Assembly: GCA_002205965.3 (NCBI GenBank)
Contig: NADL03000540.1
Location: 1-64,000 of the forward strand
Direction of reading: 5' to 3'
Origin: Kappaphycus alvarezii
Taxonomy: Eukaryota > Rhodophyta > Florideophyceae > Gigartinales > Solieriaceae
DNA: 64,000 nt
Positions 33,201-44,088 of this stretch are shown piece by piece. Positions within the stretch are counted from its first letter, which is position 1, and every line of letters begins with the position of its first letter. The position numbers and the translations under genes are program-made. The notes beneath the pieces were generated by a model. It was not told the origin of the DNA, ran no database searches, and saw only the letters and a program-made list of their open reading frames with translations.

Positions 33201-33850
33201 AGTGCGTGAAGCAGCAGCTACCAGCTCCGCCCTGTGTAACGCCTCTAGGAGAGGGGCGGTCAGCTGCGCTCGACGTCGTGTGGATTTCGGTGTTTCCGTG
33301 TTTAGAGTCGTCTGCGGAGAGGGCAACGAAATGAGAGTTATTGGGGAAGGCGTGAGGGATCTGCACTGCCCTCCATGTTTTCTTGGAAGTGACGTTTCCA
33401 ACGGCCGATGTCTGTTTGGGGTTACGGCCGAAACGCTAGAAGTAGTGGAGAGTGGCACAGACATAAGCAATTACTGGTTTGTCGGGTTTCACAGCTATAG
33501 GGGCAGATTGAACAGGGACGGGAATGTCAGGGCCGGGGGCAGCGGGAGAGGACGAAGTTAGGCTGGGTAGAAGAAGACTAGGCGGTGCAGTATTAACTGC
33601 GGCTGCGGCCGTGGCAGCGGCGAGTTGCGCTAGAAAGATCTGAGCGTAATTGGGGGTGGCGACAGGGACAGCCGGGGGATTTCGGGAGGTGAGCCTGGCG
33701 CGGGAATATCGGTGGCAGGCGGTTGGTCGCGAGAAGGGAATAAGCGTGCTCGCAGAGGAGGTCGCTCTTTGCCGTTTGTATGTTTTTGCCGAGTGGGAAA
33801 CACTTGCGGACGTTTCTAACCGTTTTGGACTCGTTTAACAGTCGGCGGCG
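30239..33850 (-). mobile_element. LINE C: RT plus restriction-like endonuclease, broken
   Basis: Minus-strand order: a proline/alanine-rich ORF1-like part (33850-33050), pre-RT (33030-32650), RT blocks EETIPVISSATLLPRRD (about 32390), LAFHPLAKEIHGQ (about 31945) and catalytic WFADDITLSF (about 31890), thumb with LPLRLGGHGF (about 31200), then a degraded zinc/nuclease region with SAADILCED (about 30500) and the end block VPISTLGGWHPDA...AVRALE (30430-30240). The frame changes many times, at least eight. The closing block differs from LINE A, which has HVGIDTYGALSDDG instead, so this is a second LINE family. The same closing block appears on the plus strand at 36541-36699. Confidence 0.75.
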
Positions 33851-33911
33851 GGGGCATTTGCGTGCGTAGGCGTATAGGGCAGCGGGGCGGCGATTAGATA
33901 TCTAGTAATCA

Positions 33912-34346
33912 CTACAGATAGGGCTGAGGAAGAGGAGACAATCCACATATACAGGGTCCCCGAAGATTTGCGCTGTATGCGTAAATAATCTCCTTTTTCT
34001 CTGCGCTCGAGTTTTCTTTGAGCTCCAAATTGATTAAGCGGACTGTGTCGTGTATGTTCCGAACGGTATGTGTCAGATCTCTTCGCCATTTAAACGCTCT
34101 TTCATTTTCCACATCATTGTGTGGCTTAGTAATTATATCAGCCAAACCGGCAAGAGCAGCAACAAAGCCATCGAATTGCTTTGTCATCCAAGAGAGTTCG
34201 TAGGTGGCTTTCCGCTTCCCAGATGAGCTCTCACCACCGAAATAGAAGGTAGGTATATCATCCATCTCCTCTTCAGCACTAAATCCTTCTCGTAGCCAAC
34301 AATGTCCACATCCCCAACCGTATTTGTTGGCATTCCAAATTTTCAT
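33912..34346 (-). CDS. Unrecognised 144-residue protein next to the acidic-protein copy
   Basis: The frame opens MKIWNANKYGWGCGHCWLRE from the ATG at 34346; it is open further upstream to 34418 but without an ATG. It has a WGCGHCW pair of cysteines near the N-terminus, an aromatic FYFGGE stretch, and a charged helical half (WMTKQFDGFVAALAG, then WRRDLTHTVRNIHDTVRLINLELKE in two blocks) that could be coiled. No family is recognised. It follows the acidic-protein remnant by about 450 bases on the same strand. Homology to the downstream flank of the second acidic-protein copy (57.5-57.95 kb) ends just at this start, so the frame is absent there. It could be an exon of a longer gene or an independent small gene. 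Confidence 0.35.
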   Translation of the reverse strand: MKIWNANKYGWGCGHCWLREGFSAEEEMDDIPTFYFGGESSSGKRKATYELSWMTKQFDGFVAALAGLADIITKPHNDVENERAFKWRRDLTHTVRNIHDTVRLINLELKENSSAEKKEIIYAYSANLRGPCICGLSPLPQPYL

Positions 34347-34805
34347 GTAAGCTCGTGGGGTAAATCGTCGGGAGAAGAGATACTCAGAATCAGCTACCCC
34401 AAGAAGGAGGTGTTGCAAGCGACAAATGTGTTACCGTGGTATGGTTGAACGAACAAAAAGGAGTGGATAAGGAAGACAGTTGAAAGGGCTACAAGCAAGT
34501 ATGGAAGGGGCAGGGTCTACAACTGATGCTCTGTGACCAGCGTGGGAAAAATGTCTCTTGGGTCTGAAGTTGACTCTTAGCTTCCTACTACTCGGGACTT
34601 GACTTGAAGTTGTCTGCCAACTTGTTTGAACTCCACAAGAGGAAGCAGTTTAATTAGTTTATATAGACTTTTTGGCTAACCTTAAAGTCTCAAATAAACA
34701 TACTAAGAACCATAAAATGCATCAAATGGAATCGTGTGAACGAGAATGACTAACAGCAGATACTATCAGGATAAATATCTAGATTTCTTCCTTAATATCT
34801 TGGTC
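34347..34805 (-). repeat. Conserved downstream flank of acidic-protein copy A
   Basis: This non-coding stretch matches 57534-57953 in opposite orientation at roughly 80-85 percent by eye, for example CAAGTTGGCAGACAA, CAAGTCCCGAGTAGTAGGAA and CAGAGCATCAGT. The conserved length shows that the duplicated unit is larger than the reading frame. No frame is open in both copies. Confidence 0.7.
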
Positions 34806-35295
34806 CTATAGATCAGGGCCAAAAAATTCCCCCAAAAAATCCATTCCACCCAAGCAGTCCCCGCAAATATCAGCGAACGGCTCAGAATTCTTCATTTCCT
34901 CCTGGGAAATATCTAGACCACTGCAGATGCTCCCACCCGGTTCCAGAGTCGGGACCACCTGGTCCATACTTTCCGTCCCCATCCCCACTATTCCAGCACT
35001 TTCCATATATCCCTCCCCTCATCCTCTTCATCCTCCTCTTCCTCTTCTTCCTCCTCCTCTTCCCCTTTTCCTCTTCCTCCTCTTCCTCTACCTCCTCTTC
35101 CTCTTTCTCCTCCTCTGCCTTTTCTGCCTGCTCGAAGCAGTTACGGCGGACCCACTCCCGAACGCGTTCCCGGTCCAATCTTCTACAGTAGTCATCATAG
35201 TCGGTTGGACCATTTTCCCTCAGGTCCAGAGCGTTTGGGGAACGGCGGCCTCGGGATGAATTGTCGATGGTGCGGGAAGGGCGGAGGTTGGTCAT
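34806..35295 (-). pseudogene. Acidic C-terminal-motif protein family, copy A (frame-shifted)
   Basis: On the minus strand the start MTNLRPSRTIDN (ATG at 35295) and the helix DDYCRRLDRERVREWVRR match the N-terminal part of the intact copy at 56946. The middle is a purine-rich triplet repeat, read as glutamates and then as lysine/arginine. The C-terminal block PTLEPGGSICSGLDISQEE...EPFADICGDCLGGMD lies in another frame and ends at 34806. The frame is therefore lost in the repeat, making this copy probably non-functional unless the repeat length was mis-assembled. Function unknown; see the intact copy. Confidence 0.6.
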
Positions 35296-35489
35296 GTTAA
35301 GGGCCAAAAAAGGGTGAGCCGATGGGGTCGTTGATTGCGGGGGTTTCCTCAACGACGTCAATATCGAACTTTAAATACTGCGACGTCCTCGAAAAGTATG
35401 ACGACCGTGGACGTGTAATTACATCTATAAATGACACCGTGTCTTAAAATAAAAAATCAATCCATGAATTTGCCACACTCATCCAAATT

Positions 35490-35573
35490 AAAAATATATT
35501 GCAAATTCAGATACTGTAAAAATATCTTGCAAATTCAGATACTGTAAAAATATCTTACAAATTCCGATACTGT
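35490..35573. repeat. 28-bp tandem repeat, three units
   Basis: Three units of AAAAATATCTTGCAAATTCAGATACTGT-like sequence, 28 bases each, with two or three changes between units. It lies just outside copy A of the acidic gene, at the edge of the AT-rich island. Confidence 0.8.
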
Positions 35574-36540
35574 ATCCGAATTTGGTCCTCTTCTAGATTT
35601 TTTTCGGGTGCAAATTTATGGCCCATAATAAGCAAAAGCAATCTGCAACCTGTAACAGTAAAGAAAATTAAAAAACGCCTAGAAAGCAAATTAAGCTGCC
35701 CGCCTGCTGTACGTGAAAGGATATAGACGAGCTTTTCGAAGTGGTCGTTCCCAGAGAGACTCCACATATGCAATTCCTCAGTGAACCTGCTTGCCTTATC
35801 TTGAAGCTTTTCTTTGAGACAAAGTCCGCTTTTTTCCACCAAGAGATGATTGAAAAAATATGGCATTCTAAAATGCCACTGAAATCCGTTCTAAGTTTGA
35901 ATCCAGAGCTGCTGAATACTTCTGCAATCACTGTTGTTCAGAAAGTATCTCTCTAGGCCTCTACACCTTACTATGCCCTTGAAATATCGATTTGGACATT
36001 CGGAAAGCTTCTGTCTATTTTTCATTCCATCTGAGCATAAAAAGCAATCTTCCGTATTCATATAGGAAGAAAAAAGTTAAATTGGCCACTACATAGATCA
36101 TCAGAAAAACGACCGCGGAGATTTGTTCGTTTGCTTCTGCTTGTTACACTTCTAAACTTGTTTTTAGACGTGTTGTGAGTATTACGTGTGGACCTTCCAG
36201 TCAGCGTAGTTTTTATTTCTTCATCCGTAACAGTTGGACGAAAAGCGGCATTTTCCACGGTGGCATTGAAATCTTGCTACGTAGAAGATTGAAGCGGCGA
36301 AGAAGCTCAGGTGAAAAGATTTGGGCGAAAACTCTTTAGTGATGAAGGATTGATGCACTCCTCAGTGAAAGAGGTGGCTATAATGAATATCTCTACTCAG
36401 AAAATCCTGGTTGGAAGATTAGGGAACGAAATCATGCAGCAGATTGACTTGAAAGATAGTAATGTGTTTCGCCTACTGTATTGGAAAGGGTAAAACTGCC
36501 TTCTTGCTTTTTTGAGAGGAAATTACATATTCATTCCATA
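35574..36540. other. AT-rich sequence without recognised gene
   Basis: Several short frames on both strands show no family resemblance. The part from 36311 may be more of the LINE fragment that becomes recognisable at 36541. Confidence 0.35.
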
Positions 36541-36699
36541 GTTCCTGTTCCAATCTCTACTCTTGGCGGATGGGATCCAGAGGCGTTTTCAGTCGTCACG
36601 GAGCTTGCAAGAACCGTCGCCTGCCGCGCAATGGAACGGTTTTTGAAGGTTCAAAGCATTCTTTGTACAGCGACGCTCGGCGTTGGCAGTAACTTCTAA
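36541..36699 (+). mobile_element. LINE tail fragment
   Basis: The plus-strand frame reads VPVPISTLGGWDPEAFSV...LARTVACRAMERF, matching the closing block of LINE C (VPISTLGGWHPDA...VARNVAVRALE). It is a 5'-truncated or decayed copy of the same family in the opposite orientation. Only the last 50 residues are clear. Confidence 0.65.
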
Positions 36700-39600
36700 C
36701 GCTGGTTGTCTACTGGCTGGAATCCCATCGACTTTCTGGTAGACTGTTGCTGGTGTTAGCATTCGCCAGCAATGATTTGAACATTGCTTCGACCATCGGT
36801 AAAATTATTTAATATGAAATTCAGATTTACAACTCCAAGCGGGTTCCAGCCAATCCATACATCTCAATAAAGAAACCCCTCTTTCCCCCCCTTTTTCAAT
36901 ACTTTTCATTTTCCTTCTCTTTGAAATTAAGTCAATAATAAAATAATTTATACGTTACTTATCTAAATAAGCGAGCTTCGGATGTTTTCTACTTCTTCTC
37001 GGATGAATTTTGAACCCAATATAATGCGTGGAGTTAATTTAACAATTTACACTTGGGCCGCTTGCCGTTTTTTCCTTCCTCTTGACCGCCATCGTTTTCC
37101 TCCCTCCTGCCTCTTGTACCTCAGTTTGAAGAACAATGAGGAACGCTATTCAATAACCCTGGCACGATAACGATTTATTCATCTTTTCCCGCTCACTGTC
37201 TGTGGCAACCCTTACCGCAAGAAAGTTGTATAATTTCCTGCGGCATTCAGTTCTTTAATTAGCAGCCTTCTATAACAAATGTTTCTCTTAAGATCCCGTA
37301 GTCTGGATAGCGAAGGCTAGTGATTTAAAAAAGGGTGAATAAGATGCTACGGACTGCGACATGGGAATGGAATACGCGTGAGAACTTTATGACTCCTCTT
37401 CGGATTCGTCTTCGATAAGATTATGTCCCCGGGGTTCAATTACCTTTGGAGATGTTGCTGCGTAATTCACACTATCTTCTTCATTAGTGCAAATTTTTGG
37501 GGCTTCATTAGTAAAGTTAAATTCTATCTCCTTTAATATATCCTGCTACCTCTGGTACTCTTCCCTTCGACATACATGCTCTTCGTGATCCTTTTGGGTA
37601 AATAATGGCTTTATTACTCCTCCCATCCGAAGCTTTTGGCCATCGGCGATTAAATAGCTCCAAGAAAATAGGCAGGTACTGTAGGTATATATTATCGGAA
37701 CCACGTGCGAGGTACTTTGAGTGGCAAAAGGGAAAGAAAAATGCAGTTCATTAGTTATTCCCCCCTTGAACTTCAATATCCAAACTGTATGTCCAGAGAG
37801 AAAAGTTACATAGCTGCGTTAGAGTTCGAGTTGTGTCTTTGTTACTGGCGTCTCCAGGGAGAGTTGAGTTCCGAGCGCCCCCAGACCACGTCAATAGAGA
37901 GAATGAAAATTTTCAAAATGTAAATCGACAGTAGTAAACCTGTAATGTGTTATTAAAATTTTGCTTATGCAGTACTTTAATGATCAATTTGGGCTACATT
38001 ACGACGTCCCAGAATCTAACCCTTCCTGTCCCAGACCGAAAATATCAAGAGCTCTTGTTTTACTAAATTGATTGCAGTTGAAGCGTCTACAATAATCTGT
38101 GTATTCAACGAAAGTACTGAATCGAGTCTCTTAGCACCAACTGAGCAAGTTCTTAAAATCGGAAAAGGCAATTCTGAGAACTAAAGTATCCCGCTCTTTT
38201 TTAACTTATCTGACTTCCTCTAAATGTTTAAGATAGAAAATCTCCTGATCTTTGCCGATTCCTGCTGATTGAGACCTTATTCTGTATGCCAGCTCATAAC
38301 TTCTCTCTAAAATTACCAGTGAATAAGACCCTCGAACCATCATCGGAAACCGTGTTAACTCACGGGCGAGGCTTCAAACATCTTACTTTAAGTGTTTGCG
38401 CTTCTATAAGACCATATACAAGACGAAAAATGTTAGTTAAACTGTCATTTGAGTTCAATGGGAGTAGAGGATCTGCAAAATTGTAACAGAGAAATGAGAT
38501 CATTCAAGTAGAAAAGAAATTTTGCCCTTACAAATTGGTACGTTTAAGACGGGGGCTATGATAACATCTAAAATGAGGGAATTCTCTCCTCAAAACTCAT
38601 TAGTGGGCACAAGTCAAGAAAGAAGCGAGTTACAGTCGATTATTCCGCTTATCTACGAATCTCTCGCACTTCTAAACCTAAGTACAAGCCCGATCGGTAC
38701 ACTGAGTACAATTAAAATTGTGAATCGAATCACTACTAATAATAATAGAATGTAAATCGATTGAAGCGCTGATTTTCCAATAAATTCTTTCATACAAACG
38801 GAGCGAAGTGGTTTGAGTGTCCTTGAAATGATTGCCTAAATGTATCAATCACTGCGCGTACACGGAACATAAATGAATCGGGAGATGAGTTTATTACGGA
38901 AGGTCATGGAACGCTTGAAATTAAACCTTTCCAATAATCCACCTAGATACTTGTAATTAACTGCTTTCTTCTGCTGTGGCAACTACCAATATTGGCCTGG
39001 AAGGAATATCTCTATGAAAATATAAATAAAGTAAATTTTAAGACATTTCGGTATTTTTTTAATGTCACGGTTATAATTCAGTCTGAGAAGATCTCTGAGG
39101 AGTGAAATACCCTCACCCATATTTATCGGGGCACGTATTTCTAGGAGTATTATCCGTAAAGGCCTGTTTGAAAGTCTTCGTAGGTAAAAAGCTTTCAGTG
39201 GTGTAAAGGCCTTAACGGAGGCTGAAATAGAAGACTCGAAAAGGAGATGAGACCTCATCAGCGGTATCGTGAATGTGATAAATAGCCATGGTAGGCGTGA
39301 ATTTCAAGCCACCTGATCGCATCTGCTTCAGTTAAAGTATATCAACTGGTAAAAAATAGGAGTAAAATGTATTAAAAAAAGTCTTTCTCAATATCTCATC
39401 TTGGATGGGAAAATATAAAATGGGTCCGAGCTGAAAGAATTCCGCCTATGAAAGAGTAAAAATTACGCCAACTATCATAATTTTTAAGTCGGCAGTAGCT
39501 GCGTTTGACGGTACAGGGCAATTGCTGCGAGGTTAACAGAAGCAATTGAACCTACTTGAGCCCTTTAGTGGATCAGATAGGGTTACATGTTCCAATTTAT

Positions 39601-39900
39601 TTTTCATTTCGGCAAAGATCTGGGGTTTGGAGTATTAAGGGTCCTTGGTACATAGAAGTTGTTTCAATAGATTTAAAATTTTACCTTATGATTTTTTTGT
39701 CGAGCGAGAAAATAAAAACTGCGTAGAATAATTTGTGACAGAAACTGGTTCGGTCATTTGGGTAGACCGTGACAGAAGATATACTGTCAGTGTAACTAGT
39801 ACTACGGGGAAATTCAATCTAGTTTGCAGCGATAGATAGGTATCCGTTTAAGTTATATTTTTATTCCTGAGATTTGGAGTGACTAACTGTGCTACATACG
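36700..39900. other. AT-rich region, nothing recognised
   Basis: Frames on both strands are short and show no known domain. The composition matches the rest of the AT-rich island and decayed transposons are likely, but I cannot name one. Confidence 0.4.
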
Positions 39901-42900
39901 CAATTGTTGGCAATCAAATCCGATGCCGCCAGACACCTGCGATTGGAGAAGAAATTGGAGGTAGAAAAGTGGCCGGTATGATTTGACATTGATTTGATCG
40001 CCATTCGTTGCGTTGATGCTTGAAAAAATTACAGAAGATCTCAGAAAAGCAGTGATCACATGTCCCGAAATGAATTTTACTGTAGAACAGCCAGAAAATT
40101 GAATTTAAAAAGTTACCACGGCATGAAATTCAGATATTTTCGATATCGTACTTTATGGCATTATTCAAGTGACGAGTATGAGATGCTTGGTTTGCAAAAC
40201 AATCTTCCTCTGCTCTGATGGGACTGGGTAATCCAGGAAAGCGTCATGCTCCTGGATTGAAAATTTAAGAAGGTTTTGTATTTCGGTAGGTCCTCTAACT
40301 TTAGCAGGTATTCAGATGGGTGGGTAAGAATCGTTCCATTGTTGTCTCGACGAATTATACATCCATTGAAATCGAAGAACATGACAGAAGCGAAAAGCTT
40401 TCAGAGGTCGGAATACCCGCACTTGATGAGGTCGTCAAGGTAGCCATCAATTATTCCTTTCAGCACTCCATCAGAAGGAGAGTAAGTGAGAGCCAGATAG
40501 ATACGATGGCGTGTCATTCTGAGTTATTGTCATTGGTGACGATCTATGTCGATGTTCCGCACGTCTCCTGCGTCAAATAGTCCGTACGAGTGATAAAGGG
40601 GTTGGAAGCATTGATCGGGGCCCAAGTCAAACTAAAGGGCTGGGTCTGTGATGCAAACACCTCTTTCGGTAGGTTCACAAGATTCTAGATACGCTTGCGT
40701 AATTACAGAGGCTAGGTCTTAGAAAAGAAGATAGCAGAAATTGTAGGTAGAAGTCTGACGGAAGGTGGTTGAACTGTTGTGGACACGCGAACCATCTTTG
40801 ACCTGAGTCTTTCTCTGTGTGGCTTTCAATGACTTATCGATCCGTAAATTTGTTCTTGCAGTCTATATATTACTTAATGGTGAAGATGAGCCGTCATAAG
40901 GCGGCCAGTAATTATTTCAGCGTCCTCAAGAGCATCCTCCTTGAGTAGCACCTTGAACGCTCCCGGTTACAAGAATTACTTTATTTCATCGCAGATGGCC
41001 TTATTAATTTCTGGACCCTGAGAGCGGAGTATGTATAGTAGTAGCGGGGATGAAATCTCCCCATGGATGGGTAAAGTTGTAGAGACCGCTTTCGAGATCA
41101 AAGAGGAAATAATGGGGTATTTCCATCGGTGAGAGGTATAGTTTGATATAGAACACGTTTAATGGCTTGGGCGCGTCATTTTCAATCATCTTCACGAACG
41201 ATGGCTTCCTTTCGTATTCAATCAGTCCTAGCCATTCTCCGAGAATATTGCCGGAGTTTTTTCATGGTAGAAAAGGACACTGTCCTCTGAATGATAAAGA
41301 GATCTGAATCGGGAGGGCTAGAACAGCTAAGGACTTTTTTCGGCGTAAAGTCTCCCAATGACTCTGTATTTCTTTTGGAGCGATTGAAGCGAGATGAGCG
41401 CCCTTTTGTATGGTGGCTCTGGGCGGTCGTGTTTCGGATGGTGTCGAGAGCTGTGGAGATTCTCTGAAAAAAGAGGGAAGCGGAAGAGACCCTCGTGGCC
41501 GAGATTTTAGCTCATCTATTTCATGGAAAAATCCAAAGCGAGGGCTTTTTCAGCTTCCAGTTGCAAGATCATAATTTTTCGAAACGTCTTTCAGAGAGGC
41601 TCTTGGTAGCGTTCGACTATTCCGGGGCTCTAGTGAGCTTCTATTCCGGTTTTATGGACTTCCAAGTCTGCAATGCGGACGATGTGGATGAACTCCGGAC
41701 CAAGTTGATATCTTTAGTCTGTAAGTATAATATGTGGAAGGCCAGTATACACAGTGGCCCAAAACTCCAGAGAGGCGGTCCATATGGCTTCAGAGGAGAC
41801 TAATTGGAGGAAGCGTGCTAACTTAAACCGCGAAACTATGTCAAAAATGTGCAGTGCGGGGTCCCCGTTGATGATTATGATATCAAGTAATATGCATTCA
41901 TTGAAGCGTAAATATTCTACACCAGTAATGAAATGGAATCTCCTCGAAGCATTTTAAATACATGGTCATGGACTGCATCGTTTTGAATATCTTTAATTCC
42001 TTTCAGCGTCTAGTTATTTGCTTCTTCTGTGCGAGTAAATTTGATAGGGTTTAACAGTTTGGTAGCGCTCGGATGAAGTGCATGGTCTTTGGAATGTTCA
42101 TTAGTGCGTAAAGGAAACGTCTAAATGATTCAATCGTTAGGACGTACCAATCATCAGCGAAGAATTACCGACTATCACCCGTTGCTTGCTGAACCTGCTT
42201 CACGAGTAAGTTAAATAAAATGCATGGCGTCAAAGATCCATGATTCAAGACGTCCAATCCGAGCAGGGCCTTTTATTAATCCTTCAAGATCTCCATATAG
42301 ACGTAAAGCAGCGGAACTTTGGGTGGAGTTGGCATTGAATGGACATGTGCCCCAAAGAATTCAAAGCTGCGTCGACGAAACGGAAACTATGGTTAGAGGT
42401 CAATAGTTTCCCGGGTGGATTCCCAAAGAGCTTAGTATAAAGTTGAGCTTCACACTGGCTATGGCGGATATTTGCACAAATATATCGGAAAAGAAGCCAA
42501 AAATCGTTTATTTGTCGCTTGGTTGCGGAATTCAGCTGCGTAAAAGTTCGACTTCAGTGATTTCAGTTTTTCTTCCCATGAAAAAGTGTTTGCTTCGCAA
42601 CGCAGACACATTTTCACCGCATTATGTTACAGATCAGAGGAGCTTGGCTTTTTGAGCTGGATGAGGTGGGCAACTCATTGACTGCAGCACATATGTTGGT
42701 CAGAACTTTGTCCTGATATATATAACCGACCGTCTTCACTTTGACTTCAGAAAGAGTAGGACGTTATATTCGCCGAAAACTTTCAATTTGGTGCAATATT
42801 TGATTTTGGAAGCCAAAGAAGAATCAAACCAGGCGATATTTTTTTCCGGCGACATAAGCATCCTTTTGGCCTTCTTCTTCAGTCTGATCTTCTTCACGAT

Positions 42901-43420
42901 ATTCGAACTAAACATACTCTATTTTATTGAATAAGCCAGCAAATATGCAGATGATTCTCCACTCTGAAGGCTGTGGTGGGCATAAGACGAAATTAGTTTC
43001 GAGTCAAATTTGTAGCCGTGGTGCCAATTTGGAAATACTTACTTCTAGCATTCTGACCTACACGGATGTCATGGATGATTTTCTTGCGGATTTGATTTAT
43101 GAGGAAGATCATCACGCCATCATAAGTTCTTTTGAATTTGTTGCAACCATAGCGCATATGATTGGCCTCGAATCCTTCCCTGCCAATAAAGCCAATTTCC
43201 GGGGATCTGTGCCGCCTTCTTGCTCTAGAGTGATCATACGCAGTTAAATTTGGTATTACAGGTTAGTTCCATGTTTTGAACTGTGACGAGAAAGTTGAAG
43301 GAAAGTCCCAGTTTAACTATTCTTTGGATGGTGGCTTCCGGCCAAGAAATGAACTCTGCAGCAGCCACTGACTTCGCCAGATATGCTACCTTATTTGAAT
43401 CTTTTTGGAATGACAAGGAA
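39900..43420 (-). mobile_element. Decayed Copia-like pol fossil
   Basis: The clearest piece is on the minus strand around 40500-40170, where a GYLDDLIKCG block, IRRDNNGTILTH, LLKLEDLP and RSMTLSWITQS follow each other as at the end of a Copia reverse transcriptase. Upstream (to about 43.4 kb) are weaker fragments of the same coding sense, with no confident domain. No terminal repeats were found. It is heavily broken and, judged by decay, old. Borders are guesses. Confidence 0.45.
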
Positions 43421-43637
43421 ATTTGGCGGTTGAGTTTGTTTGTCTTGTCAACGAGCTTGGTGATTCAGACTGAAACTTCAGGGATGCAGTTGAATTAAAT
43501 GAATGAACGTATGCGAAGGGTTTACAGGGTGACCCTTACACACGCAGATTTTTCATATAGCTGCTGTAGTCATTGGTGATGATATTAATCTTGACCTCGA
43601 AGGTCATATTGGAATAGCGATTGTTGAAATAGAAACG

Positions 43638-44088
43638 ACTATTGTCTATTGGACCGTTGTCCTCATATGAGGGCTACTTTTAGCACTTCTTTTTCATTAC
43701 AAAATTTTTTTACCTCAGCGCATTGCTTGTCCCTCCGCATTAGTTCATGAGTGTAGATGGCCGACCAAAACAAACTTTTCAAGATGGTTGACCTCGGTTA
43801 AGGCTAGAGCAATTTTCCCTCACGAGCTTCCGTTCTTCGCAAGAAGTTGTGAAAACGACTTCATTTTGGAAGTTAAATTAGTTCATATTATTGGGGGGGG
43901 GTTTCAGAAACGAGGGCGCATGTACAGTAAAAATTACTGTATTGTAACTTAATATAAAAAACCTTTTTTCCAGTAAAAATTTCGGGCTTCCAAAACATTT
44001 ACCTTTCCAAAATGTAACGGAAATTGTTCTCATATGAGGACAAAGGGTGCCTCATATGAGGACAGTGCATAGTCGGATAGACACTAGC
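43638..44088 (-). mobile_element. MITE, copy 2
   Basis: Full-length match, in reverse orientation, to 29111-29538. The ends read CTATTGTCTATTGGACCGTTGTCC and GGATAGACACTAGC. The sub-terminal block is a perfect 16-base palindrome here (GTCCTCATATGAGGAC-type), and one side carries an extra copy of CCTCATATGAGGACA near 44050. No coding frame. Confidence 0.8.

Noticed and set aside
34927-35259. Leucine/proline-rich frame on the plus strand, membrane-like
   Set aside because: It is antisense to the purine triplet repeat of the acidic-protein copy; 57000-57347 minus is the same artefact at the other copy.
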